This document shows positions 9,671 through 17,475 of a stretch of DNA of 64,000 bases, in pieces. Made by a program: the position numbers and the translations under genes. The DNA comes from AP-15 sp963716115 (GTDB taxonomy: Bacteria; Pseudomonadota; Alphaproteobacteria; ATCC43930; CGMCC-115725), in the NCBI GenBank assembly GCA_963716115.1, contig CAVQSZ010000022.1, forward strand, positions 12,332 through 76,331, written 5' to 3'. Position 1 is the first letter of the stretch. Each line of letters opens with the position of its first letter. Below the pieces are notes generated by a model. It did no database searches and was not told the DNA's origin. It was given only the letters and a program-made list of their open reading frames with translations.

Positions 9671-10382
9671 CATAACGGGCTTCATTTCGGGTGGACACAT
9701 AGAGGTAGAGATTGGCGCTGAACGGGCCGAGCGGAATCCCGGTCGCGCCGATTTCCGCCCGGACGCCCGGCGGGCAGGCGGCGCGCAGCCGGCGGCGCGA
9801 CATCAGGATCAGGTTCTCCGGCCGGCTCCAGTCTCGCTTTCCGAGCGCCCGGCAGGCCAGCGCGAAGGTGCGGTCGGTCCAGTGCAGCAGCGGGACCGCG
9901 GTGTGGTGCTCGACCGGAAAGAATCTGTGCGGCACGGTCACGAACGCCCGCCGGCCCACCCGCATCAGCTCGGCGACAAACCGGCGCTGGTTGTCGCGGC
10001 TGCCCACGTGCTCGAGCACGGCGTTGGAGGTGACGATGTCGAACGACGCGTCGGCGAACGGCAGGGGCTGGTTTGGCGCAATCCGCTGGAAGGCGACGCG
10101 GGGAAAGGCCGCGCGGAACTCGTCCCCAGGACCGAGGCCCGCCGCGGTGATCCGGTCCGGGTACGGGTAGCGCCGCTCGAGCGCGTTGGCGGCGGCGCCG
10201 ATGACCTGCGAGACGCCGACGTCGAGGATCGTCTCCTCCGGCTGCGGGCGGCACACCCGACAGAAATCGTCATAGATCCGATCCCGAGCCCAAACAGCGA
10301 GCCGTTCCGCGAGCGAATCCGGGGTGACCGCTTCATAATATTTGGCGTCATTGGAGTAGAGCGTGTCGTCATCTTTATGCAT
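9330..10382 (-). CDS. Class I methyltransferase with repeat-derived C-terminal extension
   Basis: The start is the ATG complemented at 10380-10382 (MHKDDDTLYSNDAKYYEAV). The genuine domain has ETILDVGVSQVIGAAAN (motif I, lacking the usual Gly-x-Gly), FDIVTSNAVLEHVGSRDNQRRF and VTVPHRFFPVEHHT, typical of methyltransferase domain-11 proteins in glycan loci. It ends around SANLYLYVSTRNEARYVS near base 9672. The remaining ~114 codons read straight through the composite repeat at 9281-9670 and have no protein-like character. The original stop was probably lost when the repeat inserted. The methyltransferase assignment is firm; activity of the extended protein is uncertain. Confidence 0.8.
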   Translation of the reverse strand: MHKDDDTLYSNDAKYYEAVTPDSLAERLAVWARDRIYDDFCRVCRPQPEETILDVGVSQVIGAAANALERRYPYPDRITAAGLGPGDEFRAAFPRVAFQRIAPNQPLPFADASFDIVTSNAVLEHVGSRDNQRRFVAELMRVGRRAFVTVPHRFFPVEHHTAVPLLHWTDRTFALACRALGKRDWSRPENLILMSRRRLRAACPPGVRAEIGATGIPLGPFSANLYLYVSTRNEARYVSGLSSPRAPSAHGLVPWGKPGSRACPWHEQGEPFEPLEHWVPAFAQGCPGKMLIQASLVFSVCQAIQIVMPGRDPGIHGDRRGPCRLWMAGSSPAMTISACDVHQRNITGCP

Positions 10383-10612
10383 CGAATGCGCCCTGTCCCA
10401 GATCAAGCCTGTCGAGCGCACGCCCCGAGGGCTCGAGCGGCGACAACGTGCACCAGCTTTTCTTCTGCCTCCGCACATAAGGGCAGCGGATGGAAAGGAT
10501 GATATGAAATATCGGCCGTCGCCGCGACCCGTTTCGGGCGGGCGGCCGCACATTTTGCGCGAGGCCCGCCGCACCCCGGCTCGTCTTCCGGCTGGCGCTG
10601 CGGCATAGTGGG

Positions 10613-12835
10613 ATGATGCAGCAGCAGGTCGCGATCGCTCAGGATCTCGTGCTGGTCGGGGGCGGCCATGCCCATGTTCATGTGCTCAAGAGCTTTGGCA
10701 TGCGGCCCCTGCCCGGGGTGCGGGTGACGCTCGTCGCCGCCGATGTCGAGACGCCTTATTCGGGCATGCTGCCGGGCTGGGTCGCCGGGCTGTATACGTT
10801 CGAGGCCTGTCACATCGACCTCGGCCGGCTCGCCCGCTTCGCCGGCGCGCGCCTGATCCGCGACGAGGCGGTCGGCCTCGACCGCGCGGAGCGCCATGTG
10901 CTGAGCCGCGGCCATCCGCCGATCCGCTACGATTTCCTGTCGCTCGACATCGGCTCGACGCCGCGCGCGGGCGATGTCCCGGGGGCCGCCGAGCACACGA
11001 TCGCGGTCAAGCCGATCGCGCGTTTTGCGGCGCGCTGGGACGCCCTGCTGGCTCGCGCCCGCAGCCTGCCGACGCTGCGTCTGGCGGTGGTCGGCGGCGG
11101 CGCCGGCGGCGTCGAGCTCGCTTTGGCGGCGCGGCGGCGGCTCGCCGGGCTGCGCGGCGACGCGCCCGAGATCACCCTGGTCACCCGCGATGCGCTGCTG
11201 CCGTCGCACAATCGCCGCGTCCGCCGGCTGATCGCGGGGGTTCTGGCCGAGCGCGGCGTCGCGCTCGCTTCCGGCCGCGAGATCGTTCGGGTCGAGCCGG
11301 GCGCGCTGATCGATGCCCGCGGGGAGCGCATCGCCTTCGACGAGGCGCTGTGGGTGACCGAGGCGGGGGCGGCGCCCTGGCTCGCCGAGACCGGGCTGCC
11401 GCTGACGCCGGGCGGGTTCGTCGCGATCGACGACACCCTGCGCTCGCCCGGCGACGAGCGGGTCTTCGCCGCCGGCGACGTGGCGACGATGCTCGCCCAT
11501 CCGCGCGAGAAGGCCGGGGTCTACGCCGTCCGGCAGGGCCCGCCGCTGGCCGCGAACCTGCGCCGCGCGCTTGCCGGCAAGACGCCGCGGCGGGCTGCGC
11601 CGCAGCGCCGCGGGCTGGCGCTGATCGGCGACGGCGACGGACGCGCGGTCGCCTCGCGCGGGCCGTTCGCCGCCTACGGGGCGTCCTGGTGGCGGCTCAA
11701 GGATTGGATCGACCGGCGCTGGATGCGCCGCTACCGCGAATTGCCGGAAATGACGCCGGCGCCGGGCGAGGAGGCGATGCGCTGCGGCGGCTGCGCCGCC
11801 AAGGTGCCGGCCGCGGTGCTGGCGCGGGTCATGGGCCGGCTGGCGCCGGCGGCGAGCGAAGCGGTGACGATCGGGCTCGACAGCCCCGACGACGCGGCGC
11901 TGATCTCGTTCCGCGGCGCGCCGCCGCTGCTGCAGACGGTCGATTTCTTCCGCGCCATGGTCGACGACCCGTATCTGTTCGGCCGGATCGCCGCCACCCA
12001 TGCGCTCGGCGACATCTACGCGATGGGCGGCGCGCCGGAGACGGCGCTCGCCATCGCCACCCTGCCGCCGGCGCGGCCGGCGATCGTCGAGCACGACCTC
12101 TTCCACATGCTGCGCGGCGGGCTCGACGTGCTCGAAGCGGCCGGGGCGGTGCTGGTCGGCGGGCACAGCGCCGAGGGGGCCGAGCTGGCGTTGGGCTTCG
12201 CCGTGACCGGGCGGCCGCGGCCGGGCCGGCTGCTGCGCAAGAGCGGGCTGCGGCCCGGCGACCGGCTGATCCTGACCAAGCCCCTCGGCACCGGCGTGAT
12301 CCTCGCCGCGGACGGGCGCGGGCTGGCCCCGGCGCGGGTCGTCGACGGCGCGCTCGCGGCGATGACGCAATCCGCAGCCGCCGCCGCCTCGTGCCTCCTC
12401 GCCCATCGCGCCACCGCCTGCACCGATGTGACCGGGTTCGGCCTCCTCGGCCATCTGCTGGAGATGCTGCGCGCCTCCGGCATGGACGCGACGCTCGATC
12501 CCGAGGCGATCCCGGCGCTCGACGGCGCGCTGCCGCTCTTCGCCCAGGACATCGCCAGCTCGCTGCACGCCGACAACGCCGCGGCGTTGTCGGCCTTGGA
12601 CGACGCGGCCGCGGCGGGACCGGCCGCCGCGCTGCTGATCGACCCGCAGACCGCGGGCGGTCTCTTGGCGGGCGTTCCGGCCGCCGAGGCCGCCTCCTGC
12701 CTCGCGCAGCTCACAGACCTCGGCTGCCGCGCCGCCGCGATCGGCCGCGTCGAGCGCCGCCGCGGCGCCGCGCCGCGGGTCCGCCTCGAGCCGGGCGCGG
12801 CGGAAATCCTCGCCGCGCCCGCCGCCGCCTCATGA
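10613..12835 (+). CDS. selD: Selenide, water dikinase SelD fused to an N-terminal NAD(P)H dehydrogenase-like domain
   Basis: This 740-residue protein has two parts. Residues 1-~375 form a pyridine nucleotide-disulfide oxidoreductase domain with LVLVGGGHAHVHVL (FAD), LAVVGGGAGGVELAL (NAD(P)H) and GDERVFAAGDVATM. Residues ~385-740 are SelD, with MRCGGCAAKVP, in which Cys394 and Lys397 match the catalytic Cys17/Lys20 of E. coli SelD. GDIYAMGGAPETAL and the ATP-binding VLVGGHSAEGAEL follow. SelD makes selenophosphate from selenide and ATP for selenoproteins or 2-selenouridine tRNA. This fusion is a known SelD architecture; the oxidoreductase part may deliver reduced selenium. Cys, not Sec, is encoded at the active site. 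No selA or selB is nearby. Confidence 0.95.
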   Translation: MMQQQVAIAQDLVLVGGGHAHVHVLKSFGMRPLPGVRVTLVAADVETPYSGMLPGWVAGLYTFEACHIDLGRLARFAGARLIRDEAVGLDRAERHVLSRGHPPIRYDFLSLDIGSTPRAGDVPGAAEHTIAVKPIARFAARWDALLARARSLPTLRLAVVGGGAGGVELALAARRRLAGLRGDAPEITLVTRDALLPSHNRRVRRLIAGVLAERGVALASGREIVRVEPGALIDARGERIAFDEALWVTEAGAAPWLAETGLPLTPGGFVAIDDTLRSPGDERVFAAGDVATMLAHPREKAGVYAVRQGPPLAANLRRALAGKTPRRAAPQRRGLALIGDGDGRAVASRGPFAAYGASWWRLKDWIDRRWMRRYRELPEMTPAPGEEAMRCGGCAAKVPAAVLARVMGRLAPAASEAVTIGLDSPDDAALISFRGAPPLLQTVDFFRAMVDDPYLFGRIAATHALGDIYAMGGAPETALAIATLPPARPAIVEHDLFHMLRGGLDVLEAAGAVLVGGHSAEGAELALGFAVTGRPRPGRLLRKSGLRPGDRLILTKPLGTGVILAADGRGLAPARVVDGALAAMTQSAAAAASCLLAHRATACTDVTGFGLLGHLLEMLRASGMDATLDPEAIPALDGALPLFAQDIASSLHADNAAALSALDDAAAAGPAAALLIDPQTAGGLLAGVPAAEAASCLAQLTDLGCRAAAIGRVERRRGAAPRVRLEPGAAEILAAPAAAS

Positions 12836-12858
12836 ACCCGATCGACCGAGCCCTCGGG

Positions 12859-13914
12859 TCATCGGGGTTCGGCGACCGCCTCCTCGAAGGCGGTCAGCGT
12901 CTTCTCGATCGCCTCCTTCGGCATGTCGCGGGTGATGAACACCATGCGTGTGCGCCGGTCCTCGTCCGGCCATCGCGGCAGCAGCACCGGGGGGTGGAAG
13001 AGGTGCTGCACCCCGTGGATCACGACGGGCTCATCGGGGCGGTCGCTGAGCGCCACGATCGCCTTCATGCGCAACAGATCGTCGCCGCGCATCGTCGCCA
13101 GCGCGTCGAGCCAGGTCGCCAGCGCCGACCATGAAATCGGCTTGTCGCGGGTGATGCAGAAGGCGCGGATGCGGTCGTCGTGCCGGTTTACATCGAGCTG
13201 ATGCTCGTGCTCGTGCGCGTGGTCCGCCTCGAACGCCTCGTCGCGCAGCCAGCGCCGGACGTCGACGCTCTTGGTCGCGGGGTCGTAGAAGCCGAGGTTG
13301 AAGAGCAGCGCCGGGTCGACAGCACCTCCGGTCACCGGGACCACCGTGGCCGAGGGGTTGAGCGCCGCGAGACGCGCCGTCAGCGCCGCGGCCCCGCGCC
13401 TCTCGGCAAGGTCGGTCTTGGTCAAGAGCAGCCGGTCGGCGACCGCCGCCTGCTTGACCGCCTCGGGCTGCCGGTCGAGCGTGCCGCCGCCGTTGACCGC
13501 ATCGATCGTCGCCACCACCCCGTCGAGGGTGAAGCGGGCGGCGACCAGCGGGTCCGAGATCAGCGTGTGCAGGATCGGCGCCGGGTCGGCGAGGCCGGTG
13601 GTCTCGATCACGACGCGGGTGAAATCGGGGATCCGGCCGGCGGCGCGTCCGGTGAACAGGTTGAGCAAGGTGTCGACGATGTCGCTCCTGACCGTGCAGC
13701 AGAGGCAGCCGCTGCTCATCAGCACCACATCGTCGGTCGCGCTCTCGACCAGCAGATGGTCGAGACCGATCTCGCCGAACTCGTTGACGATGACCGCGGT
13801 CCCCGCCATGCCCGGCTGCCTGAGCACGTGGTTGAGGACGGTGGTCTTGCCGCTGCCGAGAAACCCGGTCAGCAATGTCACCGGGATCAGCGGCGAAGGG
13901 TCGGGCGAATGCAT
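12859..13914 (-). CDS. COG0523 family GTPase (CobW/ZigA-like metallochaperone)
   Basis: This 351-residue protein starts at the ATG complemented at 13912-13914 (MHSPDPSPLIPV). It has the Walker A GFLGSGKTT (residues 17-25), the metal-binding Cys-x-Cys-Cys at 70-73 (GCLCC), the G-domain motifs VIETTGLADP and LLTKTDL, and a His-rich linker (DHAHEHEH) near residue 245 before the CobW C-terminal domain. COG0523 proteins hand metals to client enzymes, and many are Zur-regulated zinc chaperones. The divergent neighbour is a ZnuA-type zinc/manganese binding protein, which favours a zinc role here (inference). Only 3 bp separate the two proposed ATG codons. Confidence 0.93.
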   Translation of the reverse strand: MHSPDPSPLIPVTLLTGFLGSGKTTVLNHVLRQPGMAGTAVIVNEFGEIGLDHLLVESATDDVVLMSSGCLCCTVRSDIVDTLLNLFTGRAAGRIPDFTRVVIETTGLADPAPILHTLISDPLVAARFTLDGVVATIDAVNGGGTLDRQPEAVKQAAVADRLLLTKTDLAERRGAAALTARLAALNPSATVVPVTGGAVDPALLFNLGFYDPATKSVDVRRWLRDEAFEADHAHEHEHQLDVNRHDDRIRAFCITRDKPISWSALATWLDALATMRGDDLLRMKAIVALSDRPDEPVVIHGVQHLFHPPVLLPRWPDEDRRTRMVFITRDMPKEAIEKTLTAFEEAVAEPR

Positions 13915-13917
13915 CGG

Positions 13918-14845
13918 ATGACGGGCTCCCCAATCGACGGCGGGCGGATTGTCGTGCGAATCGCCGCCGCGGTCTTCAGCTTTCTGTGCTGGGCCGCGCC
14001 CGCCCCGGCGGCCGTCGCGGCGCCGCTGCGGGTCGTCGCCTCGTTCAGCATCCTCGCGGACATCGTAGGCGAAATCGGCGGCGCGGATGTCGCCGCGTCG
14101 AGCCTCGTCGGGCGCGACGCGGACGCGCATGTCTTCGAGCCGAGCCCGCAAGAGGCGCGCCTCGTCGCTCAGGCGCAGCTCGTCGTCGTCAACGGGCTCG
14201 GCCTCGAAGGGTGGCTGACGCGGCTCGTGCAATCGGCGCATTATCAGGGTCCGGTCGTCGTCGCCAGCGCCGGGATCGCGCCGCTCGTCGCGACCGAGCC
14301 CGGCGCGGCGAAGCCCGCCCCCGACCCGCACGCCTGGCAGGATGTCGGCAACGCCGCGATCTACGCCGGGAACATCGCGCAGGCCCTGATCGCGGCCGAC
14401 CCGGCGCACGCCGAGGCCTATCGCGACCGGCTGCGGCGTTACCGGGGGAGCTCGAAGCGCTCGACCGGCAGGTGCGCGAGGCGATCGCCGCGATCCCGGC
14501 GGAAAAGCGGCGGGTGATCACGACCCACGACGCCTTCGCCTATTACGGCCGCGCCTATGGCGTTGTCTTTCTGGCGCCGGAAGGGGTGACGACCGACAGC
14601 GAGCCTTCGGCGCAGGCGATCGCCGGGTTGATCCGACAGATCCGGCGGGAGGGGATCAAGGCGCTCTTTCTCGAAAACATCTCGGACCCGCGGCTGATGC
14701 AGGCGCTCGCTCATGAAACCGGCGCAGCGCTCGGCCCGCCGCTCTATTCCGACGCGCTGTCGCACAGGACGGCCCGGCCGCGACCTATCTGAAGATGATC
14801 CGATACAACACCGCGGCGCTGACCGCGGGCATGCTGAAGAACTGA
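13918..14845 (+). pseudogene. ZnuA/TroA-type metal ABC transporter substrate-binding protein, two frameshifts
   Basis: The protein starts at ATG 13918 (or GTG 13954) with a signal peptide (VVRIAAAVFSFLCWAAPAPAA). It continues with VVASFSILADIVGEIGG and the ligand His regions DAHVFEPSPQ and DPHAWQDVGN. At ~14445, within a run of G, the frame must drop back one base to give GELEALDRQVREAIAAIP and TTHDAFAYYGRAYG. Near 14760 it shifts again by one base to end in DGPAATYLKMIRYN with a stop at 14843-14845. Cluster A-I binding proteins capture zinc or manganese in the periplasm. No permease or ATPase genes follow. The two single-base losses leave no functional product unless they are sequencing errors. 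Confidence 0.85.
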
Positions 14846-14888
14846 CCGGCCCTAACTAAGTGTCTGGCCCGGAATGCAGCACGTCATT

Positions 14889-15280
14889 TCAGTGGGTTAT
14901 CGTCGCCCCGTGCGCCTTCAGCCCACGGGCTTGTCCCGTGGGGAAAGCGGGGGTCCAGAGCCTGCCCCTGGCATGAACAGGGGGCGACCGTTCGCGCCCT
15001 TGCAGCCCTAGGTTCCCGCTTTCGCGCAGGGCTGTCCGAGGAAATTCTCCTTGCACGCCAAGCGGGTTCCTACTTGGTATGAACGCAGCAAAAGTCGTCT
15101 TGGCCGGGCTCGTCCTGGCCCGTGGGCATCCACGCCTTCCGGCGCCCGAAGCAAAGACGTGGATGCGCGGATCAAGTCCGCGCAAGACGACTTTAATTGT
15201 TTCCGACGAAGGACAACATTCCTGGATTGTGTTTTCCCGGACAGCCCTCCGCTTTCGCGGGAACGACGAATAACTATTGA
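14889..15280 (+). repeat. Composite palindromic repeat, copy B
   Basis: This is the mirror copy of 9281-9670. It begins CAGTGGGTTATCGTCGCC near 14889, passes through a palindromic core around GTCTTGGCCGGGCTCGTCC and GCGCGGATCAAGTCCGCGC, and ends with the CCCGGACAGCCCTCCGCTTT arm and AATAACTATTGA at 15280. Within the block, two arms carrying GGGCTGTCCG face each other around the core. The two copies are diverged in the core but nearly identical in the tail. No protein-coding sequence was found in it. Confidence 0.8.
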
Positions 15281-15594
15281 TGTTAATAGCAACATTTCAA
15301 ATCGGACACTAAGCCGAGCACGGCGCGGGCCGCGGCTGCTCCCGGCGCCTGCGGCGTCGTCCTGGCGCCGGCCGCGGCCGGATCACGACTCCCTAAAAAA
15401 AACCACTTCCAGTGTGAGCCATGTCACATCCGCTCCGCGCACCGGGGGCTATTGGTTAGCTGAAACCGGTCTTTCGAGATTGTCCGGTAGTCCGATGAAT
15501 TATGGTCAGCGTAGGATCGATCTATCTGAATCTACGCTGACGACGGTCTCGGCAGATGTCGGAACAGGCTGACGCACCAACCGGAGGCTCACCC
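15281..15594 (+). other. Intergenic region upstream of the M6 protease operon
   Basis: This 314-bp gap holds no convincing gene. It contains the tail of the repeat, a run of eight A at ~15394-15401, the CRP-type palindrome at 15413-15428, and a locally AT-richer stretch (15445-15540) that could hold the promoter. A ribosome binding site GGAGG at 15583-15587 sits 7 bases before the ATG at 15595. Confidence 0.6.
15413..15428. promoter_or_regulatory. Putative CRP/FNR-family operator
   Basis: The sequence TGTGAGCCATGTCACA is an exact match to the CRP half-site pattern TGTGA-N6-TCACA and a perfect inverted repeat in its arms. It lies about 165 bp upstream of the M6 protease start, in an otherwise non-coding gap, so it is placed to control that operon. 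The sequence match is direct; binding by a CRP-like regulator is inferred. Confidence 0.5.
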
Positions 15595-17475
15595 ATGGCT
15601 CATTACAACCATCGATGCATGCAGGATCACGGCCGGGGCGCCGTGGCGATATGGTCGGAATTCTGCGCGGTGGCGCCCAGCCCCGAGCTGAAGGAGCGCC
15701 TGAAGGCGGGTCTGGCCGAGGCGAGAAGCCGGATGGGATCGCCGCTCGCCGAGGTCCTGTCGGTCGCCAGAGGGCCGCGCCGCCTGGGCTTCGACGACGG
15801 GGTGATCATCCCGCCGGACCGGTTCTCGGTTGGGACCCCGCTCGCCGCGATCAGAAGCGCGGCCGGCGAGCGCGCGCCGCTGCGCGGAGCGGTGCGGGTG
15901 ATCGTCGTCCTGGTGGAGTTCGCGGACAAGGCGCTGGGTCAGTCGGCGGCGCATTTCAACGATCTGTTCTTCTCCAGCGGCGTGCTGCCGCACGGCAGCG
16001 TCAAGGAATACTACCAGGAGGTCACCGCCGGTCAGGTGGATATCGTCGGCCAGGTCGTCGGCCCTTTCACCCTGCCGCAGACGCTCGCCTGGTACGCGAA
16101 CAGCAACTTTGGCATCGGCCGGCCGTCGGGCGAGCCGCGCGCCAACATCATGGCCAGGGATGCGGCAGTCGCTGCCGACGCCGATCCCGGCGTCAACTTC
16201 GCGCCCTACGACAATGACGGCAATGGTTTCGTCGATGCATTTATCGTCGTGCACGCCGGCAGCGGGGGCGAGCAGACCGGCAATTCCGGCGACATCTGGT
16301 CGCACAAATGGACGCTGCCATCGACCTACAGCACCGACGGGACACAAATCTTCGCCTATCTGACGATCCCCGAGGACGCGCGGATCGGCGTCTGCGCGCA
16401 TGAGCTCGGCCACCTCCTGTTCGGCTTCCCCGACCTCTACGACACCGACGACACCTCCGAAGGCATCGGCAATTGGTGCCTGATGGCCGGCGGCTCGTGG
16501 AACGGCGGCGGCGACGTGCCGGCGCACCCCTCGGCCTGGTGCAAGGTGCAGCAAGGCTGGGCGACCGTGACCAACGTGACCGCGGGCGGGGCGACCTCGA
16601 TCGCCGATGTCAAGACCACCCACAACGTCCATCGTCTGTGGAAGGACGGCGCCGGCGGCTCCGAATATTTCCTCCTCGAAAATCGCCGGCGCACCGGCTA
16701 CGACGCGAGCCTCCCCGGTGAAGGGCTATTGATCTGGCACATCGACGAGGCGCAGCCGGGCAACACCGACGAGAACCATTACAAGGTCGCGCTGGTGCAG
16801 GCCGACGGCCGGCGCGACCTGGAGCTGGACCACAACCGCGGCGACGGCGGCGACCCCTATCCCGGCTCCTCGGGCAACACGTCGTTCAACGCCGGCTCGA
16901 CCCCGAGCTCGCATTCCTACGCCGGGCAAGACACCTGCGTCTCGGTCACCGCCATCTCGGCTTCCGGCTCGACGATTTTGGCGACGCTTCAGGTTCAGTG
17001 CGCGAAGTCGGCGATCAAGGACCGCAAGGACCTCAAGGAGGGGAAGGAAACCAAGGAAGGCAAGGAGGTCGCCAAGGACCGCAAGGATTTGAAGGACCGC
17101 AAGGAGCACAAGGAAGGGAAGGAGCACAAGGAGCACAAAGAGGTCGCCAAGGACCGCAAGGATCTGAAGGACCGCAAGGAAGGCAAGGAAGCCTTCAAGG
17201 ATCTCAAGGACCGCATCGAGCGGCCGTGGGGACGCTTCGGCCTGAGCGACACGCCTCCCGACCTGAGCCAGACCGTCGCGGAGCTGGAGGCGCGGGTGGC
17301 GGCGCTCGAGGCGGCGCTCGGCTCGGGCGGCGACGCCGAGCCGTTCATCGGCAGCGAGCTGCGCCCCGACCTGATCGGCGGGCCCGATTATGCCGGCCAA
17401 GGCGACCTGGAGCGGAGGATGGCCGCCGGCGACCGCGACGCGAAGCTGGCGTTTGACACGCTGCCGCCGGCGTGA
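15595..17475 (+). CDS. M6 family metalloprotease domain protein with Lys/Asp/Glu repeat tail
   Basis: The start ATG 15595 has GGAGG 7 bases upstream and gives 626 residues. No signal peptide is visible. The peptidase M6 (immune inhibitor A-like) domain covers about residues 90-460 and has the zinc motif HELGHLLFGFPDLYD with HELGH at 269-273, an EF-hand-like calcium loop DNDGNGFVD near 215, and Met-turn-like WCLMAGG. Residues ~475-542 are a low-complexity tract of KDRKDLK, KEGKE and KEHKE units. A coiled-coil-like segment (TVAELEARVAALEAAL) and an acidic C-terminus ending DTLPPA follow. Its stop overlaps the next start (GTGA). The neighbouring ATP-grasp ligase suggests that the Lys/acidic tail could be a modification substrate (inference). 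Confidence 0.9.
   Translation: MAHYNHRCMQDHGRGAVAIWSEFCAVAPSPELKERLKAGLAEARSRMGSPLAEVLSVARGPRRLGFDDGVIIPPDRFSVGTPLAAIRSAAGERAPLRGAVRVIVVLVEFADKALGQSAAHFNDLFFSSGVLPHGSVKEYYQEVTAGQVDIVGQVVGPFTLPQTLAWYANSNFGIGRPSGEPRANIMARDAAVAADADPGVNFAPYDNDGNGFVDAFIVVHAGSGGEQTGNSGDIWSHKWTLPSTYSTDGTQIFAYLTIPEDARIGVCAHELGHLLFGFPDLYDTDDTSEGIGNWCLMAGGSWNGGGDVPAHPSAWCKVQQGWATVTNVTAGGATSIADVKTTHNVHRLWKDGAGGSEYFLLENRRRTGYDASLPGEGLLIWHIDEAQPGNTDENHYKVALVQADGRRDLELDHNRGDGGDPYPGSSGNTSFNAGSTPSSHSYAGQDTCVSVTAISASGSTILATLQVQCAKSAIKDRKDLKEGKETKEGKEVAKDRKDLKDRKEHKEGKEHKEHKEVAKDRKDLKDRKEGKEAFKDLKDRIERPWGRFGLSDTPPDLSQTVAELEARVAALEAALGSGGDAEPFIGSELRPDLIGGPDYAGQGDLERRMAAGDRDAKLAFDTLPPA
17017..17222 (+). repeat. In-frame tandem low-complexity repeat (AAGGA-based) encoding K/D/E units
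   Basis: This ~205-bp tract is built from repeated AAGGAC, AAGGAG and AAGGAA units in the protease frame, giving KDRKDLK, KEGKE and KEHKE. In the +2 frame the same DNA would spell a collagen-like Gly-x-x series (QGPQGPQGG). The protease frame has the GC-rich third positions expected of this genome (AAG GAC CGC AAG GAC CTC), so the charged frame is the real one. Confidence 0.8.

Noticed and set aside
10403..12568. Minus-strand open frame of about 720 codons opposite selD
   Set aside because: Antisense shadow; composition is Arg/Gln/Ala-rich, and the plus strand carries an unmistakable SelD fusion.
16998..17456. Collagen-like Gly-x-x open frame within the protease gene
   Set aside because: Third-position GC and the continuous M6 protease frame show that the charged-repeat frame is the coding one.
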